A DNA stretch of 64,000 bases, from assembly GCA_016709005.1 (NCBI GenBank), contig JADJEU010000020.1, positions 248,001 to 312,000 on the forward strand. The letters are read 5' to 3'. The translations under genes were made by a program, and so were the position numbers. The stretch is from Crocinitomicaceae bacterium (GTDB lineage: Bacteria > Bacteroidota > Bacteroidia > Flavobacteriales_D > Crocinitomicaceae). This document shows, piece after piece, positions 1-9,381 of the stretch (position 1 is its first letter; every line of letters starts with the position of its first letter). The notes below the pieces were generated by a model. That model had not been told where the DNA came from and made no database searches. It was given only the letters and a program-made list of their open reading frames with translations.

Positions 1-63
1 ATATGTGTTTTGTTTGTTCCAGTGATTGCAAAGATAATTGGTCATCCTAAATTTGTTGATTAA
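1..63 (+). CDS. C-terminal end of an unidentified protein (partial)
   Basis: The window opens inside a plus-strand reading frame that ends with TAA at 61-63. Twenty codons are visible and read as a hydrophobic tail (CVLFVPVIAKIIGHPKFVD), which would suit the end of a membrane protein. Nothing else can be said because the rest lies outside the window. The tail is followed by a GC-rich hairpin at 106-127. The call rests only on an open frame running in from the edge and ending shortly before that hairpin. Confidence 0.35.
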   Translation: MCVLFVPVIAKIIGHPKFVD

Positions 64-105
64 TTCAGCAGACTTTTCTATGAAATTTTAATTCAATGGA
101 AAAGG

Positions 106-127
106 CCCCTCTCGCTTTGGAGAGGGG
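106..127. terminator. GC-rich hairpin, member of a common Bacteroidota intergenic repeat type
   Basis: Perfect 8-bp stem (CCCCTCTC/GAGAGGGG) with a 6-base loop, lying between the stop of the edge gene and the convergent GIN gene. It resembles the 'cccctctc-cttt-gagagggg' palindromes often found between Bacteroidota genes, so it may act as a bidirectional terminator or be a dispersed repeat. The flanking T-tract is weak. Confidence 0.5.
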
Positions 128-141
128 ATTTAGGAGTGAAG

Positions 142-867
142 TCAATATGGTCGGACATCTCCAGAACCAGAAGTTGAAGACGTGACAATTGGATTGCCTT
201 TATAAATCACATCACCACTTCCAGAAATATCTGAATTGAGTTTGTTGATGGCCCATACCTGCGCTTTACCCGAACCTGAAATAGTTATAGTACAATCATT
301 GGTTGGCAGATTGAGCGTATTAATATCTCCTGAACCGCTGATTTTTGTTTTTTGAGTGGAAGCAATTTGCGTTCCTGCCAATTTAATATTTCCCGATCCT
401 GAAATATTCATTTCATAATTGTTAGTCTGCAAACTATCCATCGTAATGTTTCCGCTTCCGCTGATATTGATATCCAGATTTGGAGCAATGAAATTATTTT
501 TACTCACAATATCTCCGCTACCTGAAATATCAAGCTTTAAAAGTTCCGGCATGGTAACATAAATATCGATGTTATCATTGCCTTTAATGCATTTATTCTT
601 TTTGGTATCGATACACAAAGTTGTACCATGAACTTCTGTTTGTATAACGGACATTAAGTTTTCACTGGCAGTTACACTGACTGAATAAGTTGAAGATTGT
701 TCTACATGAACATCTGCTGAAATGCGTAAATCGATTCCGTCAAAATGATCGGTTGTGCGTTGTTCGGTGATGATGTTTCCATTTCCGTTATAACAAACGA
801 ATCCGTTTTTTTCACACGATACGAATCCGGTTAATAGGATTGCGGAAAATAAAATTGTTGATCTCAT
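142..867 (-). CDS. GIN-domain (DUF2807) lipoprotein
   Basis: About 241 residues. A longer frame starts at a TTG (897), but the ATG at 867 opens directly with a lipoprotein signal peptide (MRSTILFSAILLTGFVSC, lipobox cysteine at residue 18), so it is preferred. The mature part has a regular ISGSGDI/ISGSGNI motif about every 18-22 residues, the signature of the putative auto-transporter adhesin, head GIN domain family. In that family each repeat is a rung of a right-handed beta-solenoid. It is expected to be an envelope lipoprotein; the family has no established biochemical role. Convergent with the edge gene and divergent from the lipoprotein gene at 997. Confidence 0.85.
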   Translation of the reverse strand: MRSTILFSAILLTGFVSCEKNGFVCYNGNGNIITEQRTTDHFDGIDLRISADVHVEQSSTYSVSVTASENLMSVIQTEVHGTTLCIDTKKNKCIKGNDNIDIYVTMPELLKLDISGSGDIVSKNNFIAPNLDINISGSGNITMDSLQTNNYEMNISGSGNIKLAGTQIASTQKTKISGSGDINTLNLPTNDCTITISGSGKAQVWAINKLNSDISGSGDVIYKGNPIVTSSTSGSGDVRPY

Positions 868-996
868 ATAATTAAAAATTACTGTGTTTTTATTCAAGAC
901 AACTGGAAACTATTCTACCCCTATTCAAACCCTCATTTTTTTCAAAAAAACTCAAAGTCATTGATAATCAATTAAAAAAATCCCTAAACTGTGTCT

Positions 997-1551
997 ATGA
1001 AAAAGAAACTGGTAATTGGCTTTGGCCTGCTCACTTTGATTGCTTGTAGCGGAAATCAAAATGAAAATTCAAATAATGATTTGAATACAGATACTACAGA
1101 AATCGTCGAGCCTATTAATTCATATCCAATTACAATCTTTGAATTTCCTGATCGCTGGTATGCCTTGGACGGCGGTGAAGATGGTTCAGATTATTATATT
1201 AATCAATGGTGTGATTCAGACACGCGACAAGTCTTGTTCACCAAGGACGAAAACAACGCATGGAGTTTTACTTTTAATTATGGTCAAGAACAAGGAAGTT
1301 GGGAGTTGATGAATTTTGAGGCTAACGCTATTGTATATGATTCGCTCGATTATGTAGAAGGAAGCTTTAGTCTGATTCCTTACAAAGAATCCACAACCAC
1401 TGCTGATGCGGTTATCTTCTATTGGAATCGTGCTGAAAAATGGTGTGACTTCAACGGAGACGTTATTGGACTAAACCGTTTTGTCAATGAAGAGGAAAAA
1501 GATTCGTATGAATTAGTAGAAGAAGATTGTTCAGACTTTTGGGAAGAATAA
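997..1551 (+). CDS. Hypothetical lipoprotein
   Basis: 184 residues from the ATG at 997; a GTG two codons upstream is less likely. The N-terminus MKKKLVIGFGLLTLIACSG is a clear type II signal peptide with its lipobox cysteine, followed by an Asn/Asp/Glu-rich linker of the kind that acts as a lipoprotein export signal in Bacteroidota. The mature part is acidic and rich in Trp/Tyr, suggesting a small beta-rich domain. I do not recognise a family. It stands alone, divergent from the GIN gene, and its stop is only 9 bases from the convergent stop of the next gene. Confidence 0.7.
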   Translation: MKKKLVIGFGLLTLIACSGNQNENSNNDLNTDTTEIVEPINSYPITIFEFPDRWYALDGGEDGSDYYINQWCDSDTRQVLFTKDENNAWSFTFNYGQEQGSWELMNFEANAIVYDSLDYVEGSFSLIPYKESTTTADAVIFYWNRAEKWCDFNGDVIGLNRFVNEEEKDSYELVEEDCSDFWEE

Positions 1552-1560
1552 TCTCTTTAA

Positions 1561-2280
1561 TTATTTCTCAGGACGCTCATTAAAAAAATAGCGTAAATCA
1601 AGCGTGAGGTAACTGCCTCTAACATTCTGGATACTCAACACGTCGCTCGAAGAATATTCATAAGACAAAGCCATTGTCATGATTGGAGCAAAAGGCAAAT
1701 GATACGATGTGCCTAAATAAAAATAGCCAGCGCTTCGGGTCCGGTACTCAAATCCAAAGTTTGCAATAAAAGCTCCCTGCATTTTACTTTTATAGGCGCC
1801 TTCCATCAAAAAATAATCACCGTTTGGAATCGAAACCGGAACTGAAACATTGGACGGAAAAAAAGTCATGGCAGCTCCTAGTGACGCATTCATAAATAAT
1901 TTATCTCCCAAACGAATATAAACCAAACACGAAACTGGAATTTCATAACTGACGACTGAAACATCTCCTGTGCCTTCAAAAGAAGAATCAGGAATTGCAA
2001 AATTCAACCCAAAATTTCGGTGGGTTAAATTAATTCCGGTTTCAAAACTTAAGTTATCAGTAAAACCATATCTGACAACACCTCCAAAAGAGTGACCAAT
2101 TTTTTGACGAATTGATGCAACCATCTGTTCCGCACTGAAATCCTCTTCAAAGGTTCCTATAAATCGATTAGGGATAATAGGCTTGTACTGAAGTCCAAAT
2201 GTAGTGACACCTTTTTGCGCAGTTGATAAAAAGCTGCACATAAAAAGGGTCGAAAGTAGAATGACTAATCGCTTTTTCAT
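1561..2280 (-). CDS. Outer-membrane beta-barrel protein
   Basis: 239 residues. Signal peptide MKKRLVILLSTLFMCSFLSTAQ with signal peptidase I-type cleavage, then alternating hydrophobic/aromatic strands and a strand-like C-terminus (YLTLDLRYFF) typical of the small porin-like beta-barrels of Bacteroidota (OmpW/PorT-like beta-brl superfamily). It is the third gene of a tightly overlapping operon: its ATG overlaps the stop of the preceding gene by four bases (2277-2280). It is probably a structural or transport barrel of unknown ligand. The exact family cannot be fixed from the sequence alone. Confidence 0.7.
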   Translation of the reverse strand: MKKRLVILLSTLFMCSFLSTAQKGVTTFGLQYKPIIPNRFIGTFEEDFSAEQMVASIRQKIGHSFGGVVRYGFTDNLSFETGINLTHRNFGLNFAIPDSSFEGTGDVSVVSYEIPVSCLVYIRLGDKLFMNASLGAAMTFFPSNVSVPVSIPNGDYFLMEGAYKSKMQGAFIANFGFEYRTRSAGYFYLGTSYHLPFAPIMTMALSYEYSSSDVLSIQNVRGSYLTLDLRYFFNERPEK

Positions 2281-2675
2281 TCGACCAAGGTAGTTGTATC
2301 TTTTAAATTTGGCTCTTCTTCGTTTTGCGTTTTTTTGGAATTCTTTACATATCCAACAATGCCAATCACAATCAAAAGAGCCATTAAAATCAGTAACGAG
2401 TAACGTAGTATTTTATTTTTGACCATTGGATCTTTAAAGGCAACCGTCACTGCTGCGTTAGCCTTATTTGCTTCATCCATGCTGCTTTCAGCGATAGCAT
2501 ATAGGTAAACATTTCCTTCTACGTCTTTTTCAAATCGCGTTTTGTATTTATTCAATTCGGCTTCAAAAACTAAAGCCTCGGCTTCAGAATTAAAACCAAA
2601 AACAATATAATTTGGGTTTTCAGGGTGTCGTCTGTAATTGACGAGACCAAACATGCCTATATTTTTTCTACCCAT
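2277..2675 (-). CDS. Hypothetical single-pass membrane protein
   Basis: 132 residues. The N-terminal 85 residues are soluble, with a short start motif (MGRKNIGMFGLVNYRRHP) and a region resembling a small alpha/beta fold (IVFGFNSEAEALVFEAELNK). One clear membrane segment follows at about residues 91-110 (YSLLILMALLIVIGIVGYV), then a short charged tail. It overlaps the upstream nitroreductase by 19 bases and the downstream barrel gene by four, so translation is likely coupled. No family recognised; the soluble face would be cytoplasmic or periplasmic depending on orientation, which I cannot decide. Confidence 0.6.
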   Translation of the reverse strand: MGRKNIGMFGLVNYRRHPENPNYIVFGFNSEAEALVFEAELNKYKTRFEKDVEGNVYLYAIAESSMDEANKANAAVTVAFKDPMVKNKILRYSLLILMALLIVIGIVGYVKNSKKTQNEEEPNLKDTTTLVE

Positions 2676-3253
2676 GTTGTAAAATATTCAATTGGTCGGC
2701 GGTGTGATTTTGGCCATTCTAAATCAGGTTTAGGATATCCAATGTAAAAAAGCGCAAGACATTTATCCTCTGGATTCAGCTTTAAAAATTCATTCATTTC
2801 AGGTTTATAAATCAAACCAGGTGTTGACCAGAATGCACCTAAACCCCATGCCGTGCATGTTAGATACATGTTTTGAATTGCACAAGCGATTGCTTCAATT
2901 TCTTCCAATTCAGAAATTTTACTTTTTGAGTCTCGCTTTAAAGATACCGCTATAATTGCTCCCGCCATCAAAGGTCGTGATTTCAGTTTATTCAATTTCA
3001 TCTCGCTGAAAGCTTCCGGGGGAGTAAGTTTTATATATGTGTCAGACAAAAAATCAGAAAGTTTTTGCAAACCCTCTTCCCTGAAAACGGTAAAAGACCA
3101 CGGCTGTGTTAATCCGTGTGTAGGTGCCCAAATTGCATTGTTGAGAATTGTTTCAACTTGTTCACGATGCACCTTGCGATCCGAAAACATTTCCGGAAAA
3201 ATCGTTCGGCGATCTTTTATGACAGCAGTAATTTCACTGAGGTTGTATTTCAT
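2657..3253 (-). CDS. Nitroreductase-family FMN oxidoreductase
   Basis: 198 residues, normal for single-domain nitroreductases. Visible family features are the N-terminal Arg pair (KDRRTIFPEMF) used for FMN phosphate binding, the AIWAPTHGLTQPWSF segment around residues 41-55 corresponding to the 'APS..N.QPW.F' FMN motif, and GLGAFWSTP near residue 137 at the cofactor edge. Such enzymes reduce nitroaromatics, quinones or enones with NAD(P)H; the natural substrate cannot be predicted. First gene of a three-gene overlapping operon preceded by a TATCTTTG promoter element. Cytosolic. Confidence 0.88.
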   Translation of the reverse strand: MKYNLSEITAVIKDRRTIFPEMFSDRKVHREQVETILNNAIWAPTHGLTQPWSFTVFREEGLQKLSDFLSDTYIKLTPPEAFSEMKLNKLKSRPLMAGAIIAVSLKRDSKSKISELEEIEAIACAIQNMYLTCTAWGLGAFWSTPGLIYKPEMNEFLKLNPEDKCLALFYIGYPKPDLEWPKSHRRPIEYFTTWVEKI

Positions 3254-3271
3254 GTGGCTTGGAAATTACTG

Positions 3272-3279
3272 CAAAGATA
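3272..3279 (-). promoter_or_regulatory. Bacteroidota -7 element of the nitroreductase operon
   Basis: On the minus strand TATCTTTG matches the Bacteroidota -7 consensus TAnnTTTG exactly, ending 18 bases upstream of the ATG at 3253. No clear -33 TTTG was seen at the right distance. Confidence 0.5.
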
Positions 3280-3320
3280 TTGGATTTGGGTGGATTGGAC
3301 TGAATCTTCTAAAACGAAAA

Positions 3321-3351
3321 AAAGGAAGTACCCCAGTGTGATACTTCCTTT
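3321..3351 (-). terminator. Rho-independent terminator of the amidase gene
   Basis: Perfect 10-bp stem AAAGGAAGTA/TACTTCCTTT with an 11-base loop. On the minus strand it is followed by a T-rich run. It lies 120 bases beyond the stop of the secreted amidase gene (3471) and before the nitroreductase promoter. Confidence 0.75.
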
Positions 3352-3470
3352 CTTTTGCAAAAACTATAAAACCCAAAGAACCTGCGCTGTTATTCACAGA
3401 TTCAGAACAAAGTTAAAGATATATTCTTTTACGAAATGTTAAAATCTCAAAAAAAATTCTTGCATGTCTT

Positions 3471-6400
3471 CTACTCGACAATAATCTTTTGAATGACTGT
3501 GGATTCGGTGGTCATTATCTGAACTAAATAAAGACCAGATTCAATCTGATTTTCTTTCAAGTCAATTAAAGTAGGCTCAGAAGTGGCAACATTTTCTAGG
3601 TGATAAACCATTCTGCCTCGCGCATCCCGAATTTCAAGTGTAACCGTTTCCGAAAGATTAGTTGTTGACCAATTGATCACAATTTGTGATGAAGCCGGAT
3701 TTGGGTATAACGAATACAAATTAGCTCCGTGTTCATCCAGCGCAGAAACTTCAATCACCTCAACCGTTGACCAGGCCGTATCATTTGGACACGATCCATT
3801 AATTGCAATCAACATCACATCATACAAACCAGCAGCGCTGTATTCATGCCAAGGAGCAGCATCAGACGAGCCGCTGCCATCTCCAAAATCCCAGAAATAA
3901 CCATTGGCATTGATTGAATTATTGGTGAATGTTACAAAGGCATAATCCAGATTTACACTGGTTGCGCTTTGTGTAAAAGAGGCATCTGGTAAACTTTGTG
4001 TTTCAATGGTGATGAACTGAACTTCAGTGTCTGTTCCGCCAGGACCAGTTGCTAATAATGTTACTTCATAAGTTCCGGAGACCGGAAATTGGAAATACGG
4101 ATTGGCATCTGAGGAACTTGCTGGAGCAGCGCCCGGGACTGTCCATTGATAACTCGTGGCATCCTGACTTGAATTTAAAAACTGAATAGAATCTGTGATG
4201 CAAGTATACGTATTCATCACATCAAAATTTGCAACCGGTGGATTGACCGGAAGATCTAAAATCTGACCATTTGAACTGATCACATTCGATAAAAGTTCAG
4301 CACCGTTTTCTGCACGTACGTTAAAATAATAAGTTGTTCCGTAAACCAAACTTAAACCTGTGTGCGTGACAAGTGTATCGTACCAGTTGTCTGTCCAATT
4401 CACAACATCAGTAAGACCTGGGGCGGTTCCAATGGAATACCAGTAACGAGCAATGTCTGAATTTGGATCTGAAGTTGGTGTCCAGTTTGCTGACAACTCA
4501 GTATTAGAAGTCGTAGACGAAATATCTGCAGCAATTCCATCATTGATCATCAAAACATCAAGCGGTGCAGTCCAATCTACATTTGCAAGTTGTGACGAGA
4601 CAGAAGAAATATTTGATGAGTTGTCAATCACAATAGATTTTATTTTTCCAGATGCAGTAGATGAATTTGTGTTTTGATATCGAATGTCCCCAGTTGCGCC
4701 AATTGTAATCAATTCACTTGTTGATCGATCATGATATACTTTCACATCATTTACATCATAGACTGCATTTCCAGATCTGAAAGAAATTGCATTGCCCGTT
4801 GTATACGGTGATGAATCAACCCATGTTAAAACAAGCACATCATTTACCCACACTTTTATGGCACCTGAATTTTTATCAAAACTCGTTTTAATATCATACC
4901 ATTGATTTGGATTGATCGAATAAGATACTTCAGCTTTTAGTGTAAAAACATCACTGATCACTTCGTAAATTTCTACTTTGTTATCATCTTCTCTAAACCA
5001 AATGAAATAAGAATTACCTCTGTTGGGCAGCGCTGCGTTATCACACATAAAGTGAAAACCGGCGCGTTTATTGGTACCACCACCACTTATCTTTCCAGCG
5101 TAGTGATAGAGATAGACATCGTGATCGGTTTGATTGAGTGATGCGTAAATATTTGTATTTCCATTGCTTTCATCACTCTGATTTAAAAAGCCAGAAACCG
5201 TTGCCCAAGATCCAACCGAACTCGTCCAATCTGAATGAAGAGCCAAATCAAAATTGTCAGAAAAAAATCCGTGATCTGCATTTGCGCGCCAATCAGTTCC
5301 ATCAAAATCAATGACCTGATAGGTTTGATAAAGCACACCAGTTCCACCAACATTATCAGTATCTGTAAATGAACTCGTGAAATTCGTTGTTTTCCAATTT
5401 GATAAAAACGAAACCGTTGTTGATGGTGGAATCACATCGCCGGGAACAGAACCTGAAACACTGGTCCAGTTTATTTGCCAGCCTGCTGCAACGGTTGAAC
5501 AATCTGATCTGAATTCAATTAAAATACTTCCACCCGTTGAGTTTAAAGTAGATGGCAATGTAGCTCCGGTATATGTTCCAAGCAAAGGAGCACTGGTAGT
5601 GCTGCCGTTGTAGATGTATAAATAATCCCAATTATTTTCCAGATTAAAACTTAAAAAACTAAGTGAGATAGTTGCCGCACCAGCAGGTTGAATGAGGTAA
5701 AATTTTCGTTCATCGTTTTGATAATTACCTGCAGCGCCGCCGCTGTCATAAAGAGTTCCTGTACTTGATGTGTATGAAATAACAGGCGTTGTATTATTGA
5801 TAAGTTGATAATAATGTTCCCAGTTCCAATTGATGCCCGGGTCAGTATGCGTTTGACTCGGATAATGTTGATGTCCTTTTATTTTTGTGCAAGAACCTAA
5901 GACATTTGAACCCGAAGTTGCAGGTCCCTGAAAAGTTCTGAGTGGATTAATTCCGTAACCACTGTTACAAATATCTTTTACCAAATTTGCTGATCCAACA
6001 TACATAGCTTCAGTATACCAAGCCGGATTTGAAACATAACCTTCATGTTCAATTCCTATTGTGTAAGGATTTTCTGAACCAACATGCCAGGCTTTGTTTG
6101 CTTCATAAACCATTTGGGTAATTTGACCATCAGATGATCGCGCAACATAATGATATGAAACACTGGATGCACAATTTTGCGCCCATGAAATTGCACCTGC
6201 ATAACTCCCTTGAATCGTGTGAACCGTTACAGCAGAAATTGCTGTTCCACTTCGTGATGAATAATTACAAGACGGAGCTACCACCCATAAAGCTGGCGCA
6301 TACTCAAGCGATTTTAAGTTGGGTGTAAATTCATTTCCTTGTTCATCAATAACTGAATTTTCACCAATCAATACTTGTGCAGATGTAAGGACTTGAAAAT

Positions 6401-7001
6401 TTTCTGCACCGTAAATTGCAACAAAATCAATTTCTCGTGCTGGAAAATCATATTGTGTCTGACGCAAAGGATCATTCAAAAAACGAAACACCTCGAATGT
6501 AAAACAGTTCAATGCGTAGCGGTTTGCAACATTATCATCTTTTGGGATTTCAGATAAAACGTGTAGCACAAGTTCATGCACAGAAAGATCATTTAAGTCA
6601 GCAGATAAATCAGTCAAAACAGAATTATAAGCCGCAGCATAGGCATAAATGTTTTGCTGCGGATTTGTCTTGATATCATTCACAGAAATACCAGAAAGTT
6701 GTGAGACTAAAATCAAGTTATTGTCAAAATATCCCTGACCGTTTTCTGTTAAGCCCATTACACCAGAAACTTGTGGTAGTCCTATACAGCCTTCATTATT
6801 ACCAGTGATATGTGTGATTCGAGTTTGCGCATAAGCAACAGCTTCTAGCATGCCCTTTGGGATCTGAGGAAAATCGGTATAAGCAATTTGAAACTCATTT
6901 GCATAATTAGCGGACGGCAAACTTTGCGTGAATGAGTTAGTTTGAGTAAACGAATTTTGACCTAAAAGGATTAAAATAAGATAAACGTATATTTTTTGCA
7001 T
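3471..7001 (-). CDS. Secreted modular peptidoglycan amidase with T9SS type A signal
   Basis: 1176 residues. Signal peptide 1-19; residues about 45-135 resemble a lytic-transglycosylase-like helical domain (Glu53, GVMGLT, DIKTNPQQNI). Residues about 245-400 form an N-acetylmuramoyl-L-alanine amidase (Amidase_2) domain with zinc-ligand candidates His261, His377 or His379 and Asp387. A CUB domain follows (about 410-520, LYDSGGAAGNY), then a jelly-roll-like region, an FnIII-like segment, two PKD domains (WDFGDGSGSS) and a final YPNP-type T9SS type A sorting domain. It should cleave peptidoglycan stem peptides, probably outside the cell, either on prey or competitor walls or in wall turnover. The combination of two wall-hydrolase folds with CUB and PKD modules suggests an exported lytic enzyme. 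Promoter TATATTTG lies at 7024-7031. Confidence 0.88.
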   Translation of the reverse strand: MQKIYVYLILILLGQNSFTQTNSFTQSLPSANYANEFQIAYTDFPQIPKGMLEAVAYAQTRITHITGNNEGCIGLPQVSGVMGLTENGQGYFDNNLILVSQLSGISVNDIKTNPQQNIYAYAAAYNSVLTDLSADLNDLSVHELVLHVLSEIPKDDNVANRYALNCFTFEVFRFLNDPLRQTQYDFPAREIDFVAIYGAENFQVLTSAQVLIGENSVIDEQGNEFTPNLKSLEYAPALWVVAPSCNYSSRSGTAISAVTVHTIQGSYAGAISWAQNCASSVSYHYVARSSDGQITQMVYEANKAWHVGSENPYTIGIEHEGYVSNPAWYTEAMYVGSANLVKDICNSGYGINPLRTFQGPATSGSNVLGSCTKIKGHQHYPSQTHTDPGINWNWEHYYQLINNTTPVISYTSSTGTLYDSGGAAGNYQNDERKFYLIQPAGAATISLSFLSFNLENNWDYLYIYNGSTTSAPLLGTYTGATLPSTLNSTGGSILIEFRSDCSTVAAGWQINWTSVSGSVPGDVIPPSTTVSFLSNWKTTNFTSSFTDTDNVGGTGVLYQTYQVIDFDGTDWRANADHGFFSDNFDLALHSDWTSSVGSWATVSGFLNQSDESNGNTNIYASLNQTDHDVYLYHYAGKISGGGTNKRAGFHFMCDNAALPNRGNSYFIWFREDDNKVEIYEVISDVFTLKAEVSYSINPNQWYDIKTSFDKNSGAIKVWVNDVLVLTWVDSSPYTTGNAISFRSGNAVYDVNDVKVYHDRSTSELITIGATGDIRYQNTNSSTASGKIKSIVIDNSSNISSVSSQLANVDWTAPLDVLMINDGIAADISSTTSNTELSANWTPTSDPNSDIARYWYSIGTAPGLTDVVNWTDNWYDTLVTHTGLSLVYGTTYYFNVRAENGAELLSNVISSNGQILDLPVNPPVANFDVMNTYTCITDSIQFLNSSQDATSYQWTVPGAAPASSSDANPYFQFPVSGTYEVTLLATGPGGTDTEVQFITIETQSLPDASFTQSATSVNLDYAFVTFTNNSINANGYFWDFGDGSGSSDAAPWHEYSAAGLYDVMLIAINGSCPNDTAWSTVEVIEVSALDEHGANLYSLYPNPASSQIVINWSTTNLSETVTLEIRDARGRMVYHLENVATSEPTLIDLKENQIESGLYLVQIMTTESTVIQKIIVE

Positions 7002-7023
7002 GAACGGGTCGATTTTATTGAGC

Positions 7024-7031
7024 CAAATATA
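7024..7031 (-). promoter_or_regulatory. -7 element of the secreted amidase gene
   Basis: Minus-strand TATATTTG, an exact TAnnTTTG match, 22 bases before the ATG at 7001. No convincing -33 box is visible. The remaining 7032-7210 interval contains no gene. Confidence 0.5.
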
Positions 7032-7210
7032 GGCTAAAGCGATTCAATTCCGAACGAAAAACGATGATCTAAAATCAGAAAAACATTTTACCCGAAAGAA
7101 TAACAGATTGTGAAAAAAACAGATTGCACGCTTAAAGAAACATTCGCTTAAACTCAGCTTAACAAGGGAAGCTTTCAACTATTTACTATTAATCGACATT
7201 CATCTGACGC

Positions 7211-9280
7211 TTAATATGCTCCGCTGTATTTTCTGAAAAACCACTCGACCGAAACTAAAACGAAAATCAGAAAAAACAACCACTTAAAATCTATGATATC
7301 ATCAAATGATTTTTCCTGGTAAACAATTGTTGCCAGATTTTTGTCAGCCTTCAGATCATCTCCTAATTTTTCTAACTGATTTGGAAAGTAAAATTTGCCT
7401 CCTGAGTTCTCTGAAATATTACGCAGTAAGCGGTGATCTGCAGTCGTGTTCATCCATTCGAGTTTAATTTCTTTCACCAAAAAAGTTCCGGTTTTTACAT
7501 AAGCTCTTTCCTGAAAATTTGTTTTGGCTTCCCACGTGTAGATTCCCGTTTTTAGTTTTCCGATATTGAGTTGATAGGCGTCTGCTGTTCTGAAAAAAGC
7601 AGGAGAAAACTCACGGCCTTCTTCATCTGAAAAAGTAAATATCACTTCAGGCTCGTTTATAAGTTCAAATGATTTATTGTAGAGCTCTGCACCAATAATG
7701 ATTTCGTCACTTTCAGTATATTCGTTTTCAATGTTGATTCGAAACGGATCTTTGTTGTCTTTCACTGCAAGATATGTAATCAACTTGCTGAAAAACTCTT
7801 CAAAATTCAAGGTAGAATTGTTGCGCATTTGATCATACAACCTCCAGCGCCAGATCCCTTCACCCATGATCACTCCAATGCGTGATTTTTCTTTAAACGT
7901 AAAATAAATGAGCGGATCATCCAACTGAATATTTCCAATTTTTTGATAAGCCAATACATCCAAAGCATCACTGTATGATAACCCTCCAAACGGCGAGTGC
8001 AAAGGCGGAGATGATGTGATCATCTGAATAATTTTAGGCGACAAGAGAATGTCTTTGAATGCCGTATTGTGAGCAAAGCCGAGTTCTTCTGTGGAGTTGC
8101 CTGATCCGCTGAATCCAATTTTGAGCGCTTGAAGATTTCGCATATCAGTTGCAGTACCATTGATAAATAAAAACGGAACAATCCCTTTTGTTACGGCCTC
8201 ATCCAAAATTGAACTTCCTTTTTGATAATTGTGAACGATAACTAAATCATATTCATTGACCTGTGTAATTTCTTTGATTGACTTTACTTCAGTCTGATAG
8301 TTCTGATTGTTGTCAATTACAAATCGCAAGGCAGCAACATCCGGATGAGGCGCATCGTGGGCAATGAGAATTTTTTGTCTTCCATCAATCACTTCGATAT
8401 AAAAACTCAACTCATTATTTTTGATCGAAAACTCATCTTTGATCGTAGAAATTTTTGCTGTGTACCGCTGAAAACCTGTTCCAGATGCTTTGAGCATAAA
8501 AAGCATTTTGCCCTGACTGAAATCAGAATCAAATTTATATTCCTCACGCGCAATTTGTTTTCCATCTTTTAAAATTGAAATCTGAACTGTTTCGCCATTT
8601 GCCTTGATGCCAGAAAAAACAACCTCTACCGGAAATTCATTTCCCAAAAAAGCAATATCGTTGTGATTGACCAGATTCATTTTCACATCGCGAACTAAGT
8701 TCGTATCTCCCATTCCTACAGTATAAACCGGAATAAAACTTTTTTGTGCAACCGCATAAACCGGATTAGCCCCTGTATTATAAATTCCATCTGTAGCCAG
8801 CACAATTGCGCCGATGTTGCGATTTGAATACTGGTCAAAAATCTGCGTAAAAAGTGAAGTGATATCTGTGAATTTTCCATCAAAAGTTCCTGCAATATTA
8901 TTTTGCGGAACATCTGAAAAAGAATACTCAATTACTTCATATTTTTCCTTTAATTTTTCTGAAAGATTTGCAATATCATCTAAATACTGTGTGCGATAGA
9001 ATGAAGAATCTTTTGTCATTACAATAGACTCAGAATTATCCTGAGCAATAAATACAACAGGATTCTCTTTTCTCTCCTGCATGTTTTCTATGATCATTCC
9101 AATCAGTAAAAAAAGAATGAGCCAGGTAGATGCAAAACGAAAACCAGCCATGACCATTTTTACCGTTTTTGAAACCTCTTCCAGCAAACTGTCTTTGCGA
9201 TAAAGCACAAAAGCATACAAAAATGCAATTGCCGTTATGAGCAGATAAAGTCCCAAATGATATTTGTTATCGAATTCCAA
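7211..9280 (-). CDS. VWA-domain-like membrane protein
   Basis: 689 residues from a TTG start; no ATG or GTG is available between the upstream in-frame stop and the first membrane segment. Two N-terminal membrane helices (about 8-27 and 46-64) precede a von Willebrand A-like domain (about 75-210; VVFIAQDNSESI is a D-x-S-x-S MIDAS variant, and IGAIVLATDGIYNTG follows). A long periplasmic beta-rich region comes next, and a C-terminal membrane helix (about 665-683, FKWLFFLIFVLVSVEWFF). This is the architecture of the Bacteroidota VWA/BatA-like hypothetical membrane proteins. The MIDAS reads DNSES rather than the usual DxSGS. The function is unknown. Divergent from the EI24 gene. Confidence 0.7.
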   Translation of the reverse strand: MEFDNKYHLGLYLLITAIAFLYAFVLYRKDSLLEEVSKTVKMVMAGFRFASTWLILFLLIGMIIENMQERKENPVVFIAQDNSESIVMTKDSSFYRTQYLDDIANLSEKLKEKYEVIEYSFSDVPQNNIAGTFDGKFTDITSLFTQIFDQYSNRNIGAIVLATDGIYNTGANPVYAVAQKSFIPVYTVGMGDTNLVRDVKMNLVNHNDIAFLGNEFPVEVVFSGIKANGETVQISILKDGKQIAREEYKFDSDFSQGKMLFMLKASGTGFQRYTAKISTIKDEFSIKNNELSFYIEVIDGRQKILIAHDAPHPDVAALRFVIDNNQNYQTEVKSIKEITQVNEYDLVIVHNYQKGSSILDEAVTKGIVPFLFINGTATDMRNLQALKIGFSGSGNSTEELGFAHNTAFKDILLSPKIIQMITSSPPLHSPFGGLSYSDALDVLAYQKIGNIQLDDPLIYFTFKEKSRIGVIMGEGIWRWRLYDQMRNNSTLNFEEFFSKLITYLAVKDNKDPFRINIENEYTESDEIIIGAELYNKSFELINEPEVIFTFSDEEGREFSPAFFRTADAYQLNIGKLKTGIYTWEAKTNFQERAYVKTGTFLVKEIKLEWMNTTADHRLLRNISENSGGKFYFPNQLEKLGDDLKADKNLATIVYQEKSFDDIIDFKWLFFLIFVLVSVEWFFRKYSGAY

Positions 9281-9381
9281 CCCGTTTTGTTTATTGCCTA
9301 AAATTAGTAATTAGTTTGATCTGGTTTGAAAATTATTATTTCGGTATTCGGTTACAGAATTGTATTTTTACGTCATACATC

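Noticed and set aside
142..897. TTG start at 897 for the GIN protein
   Set aside because: The extra ten residues precede a complete lipoprotein leader beginning at the ATG 867.
7211..9280. Classical active MIDAS in the VWA protein
   Set aside because: The motif reads DNSES rather than DxSxS with the usual Thr/Asp partners clearly placed. Metal binding is not certain.
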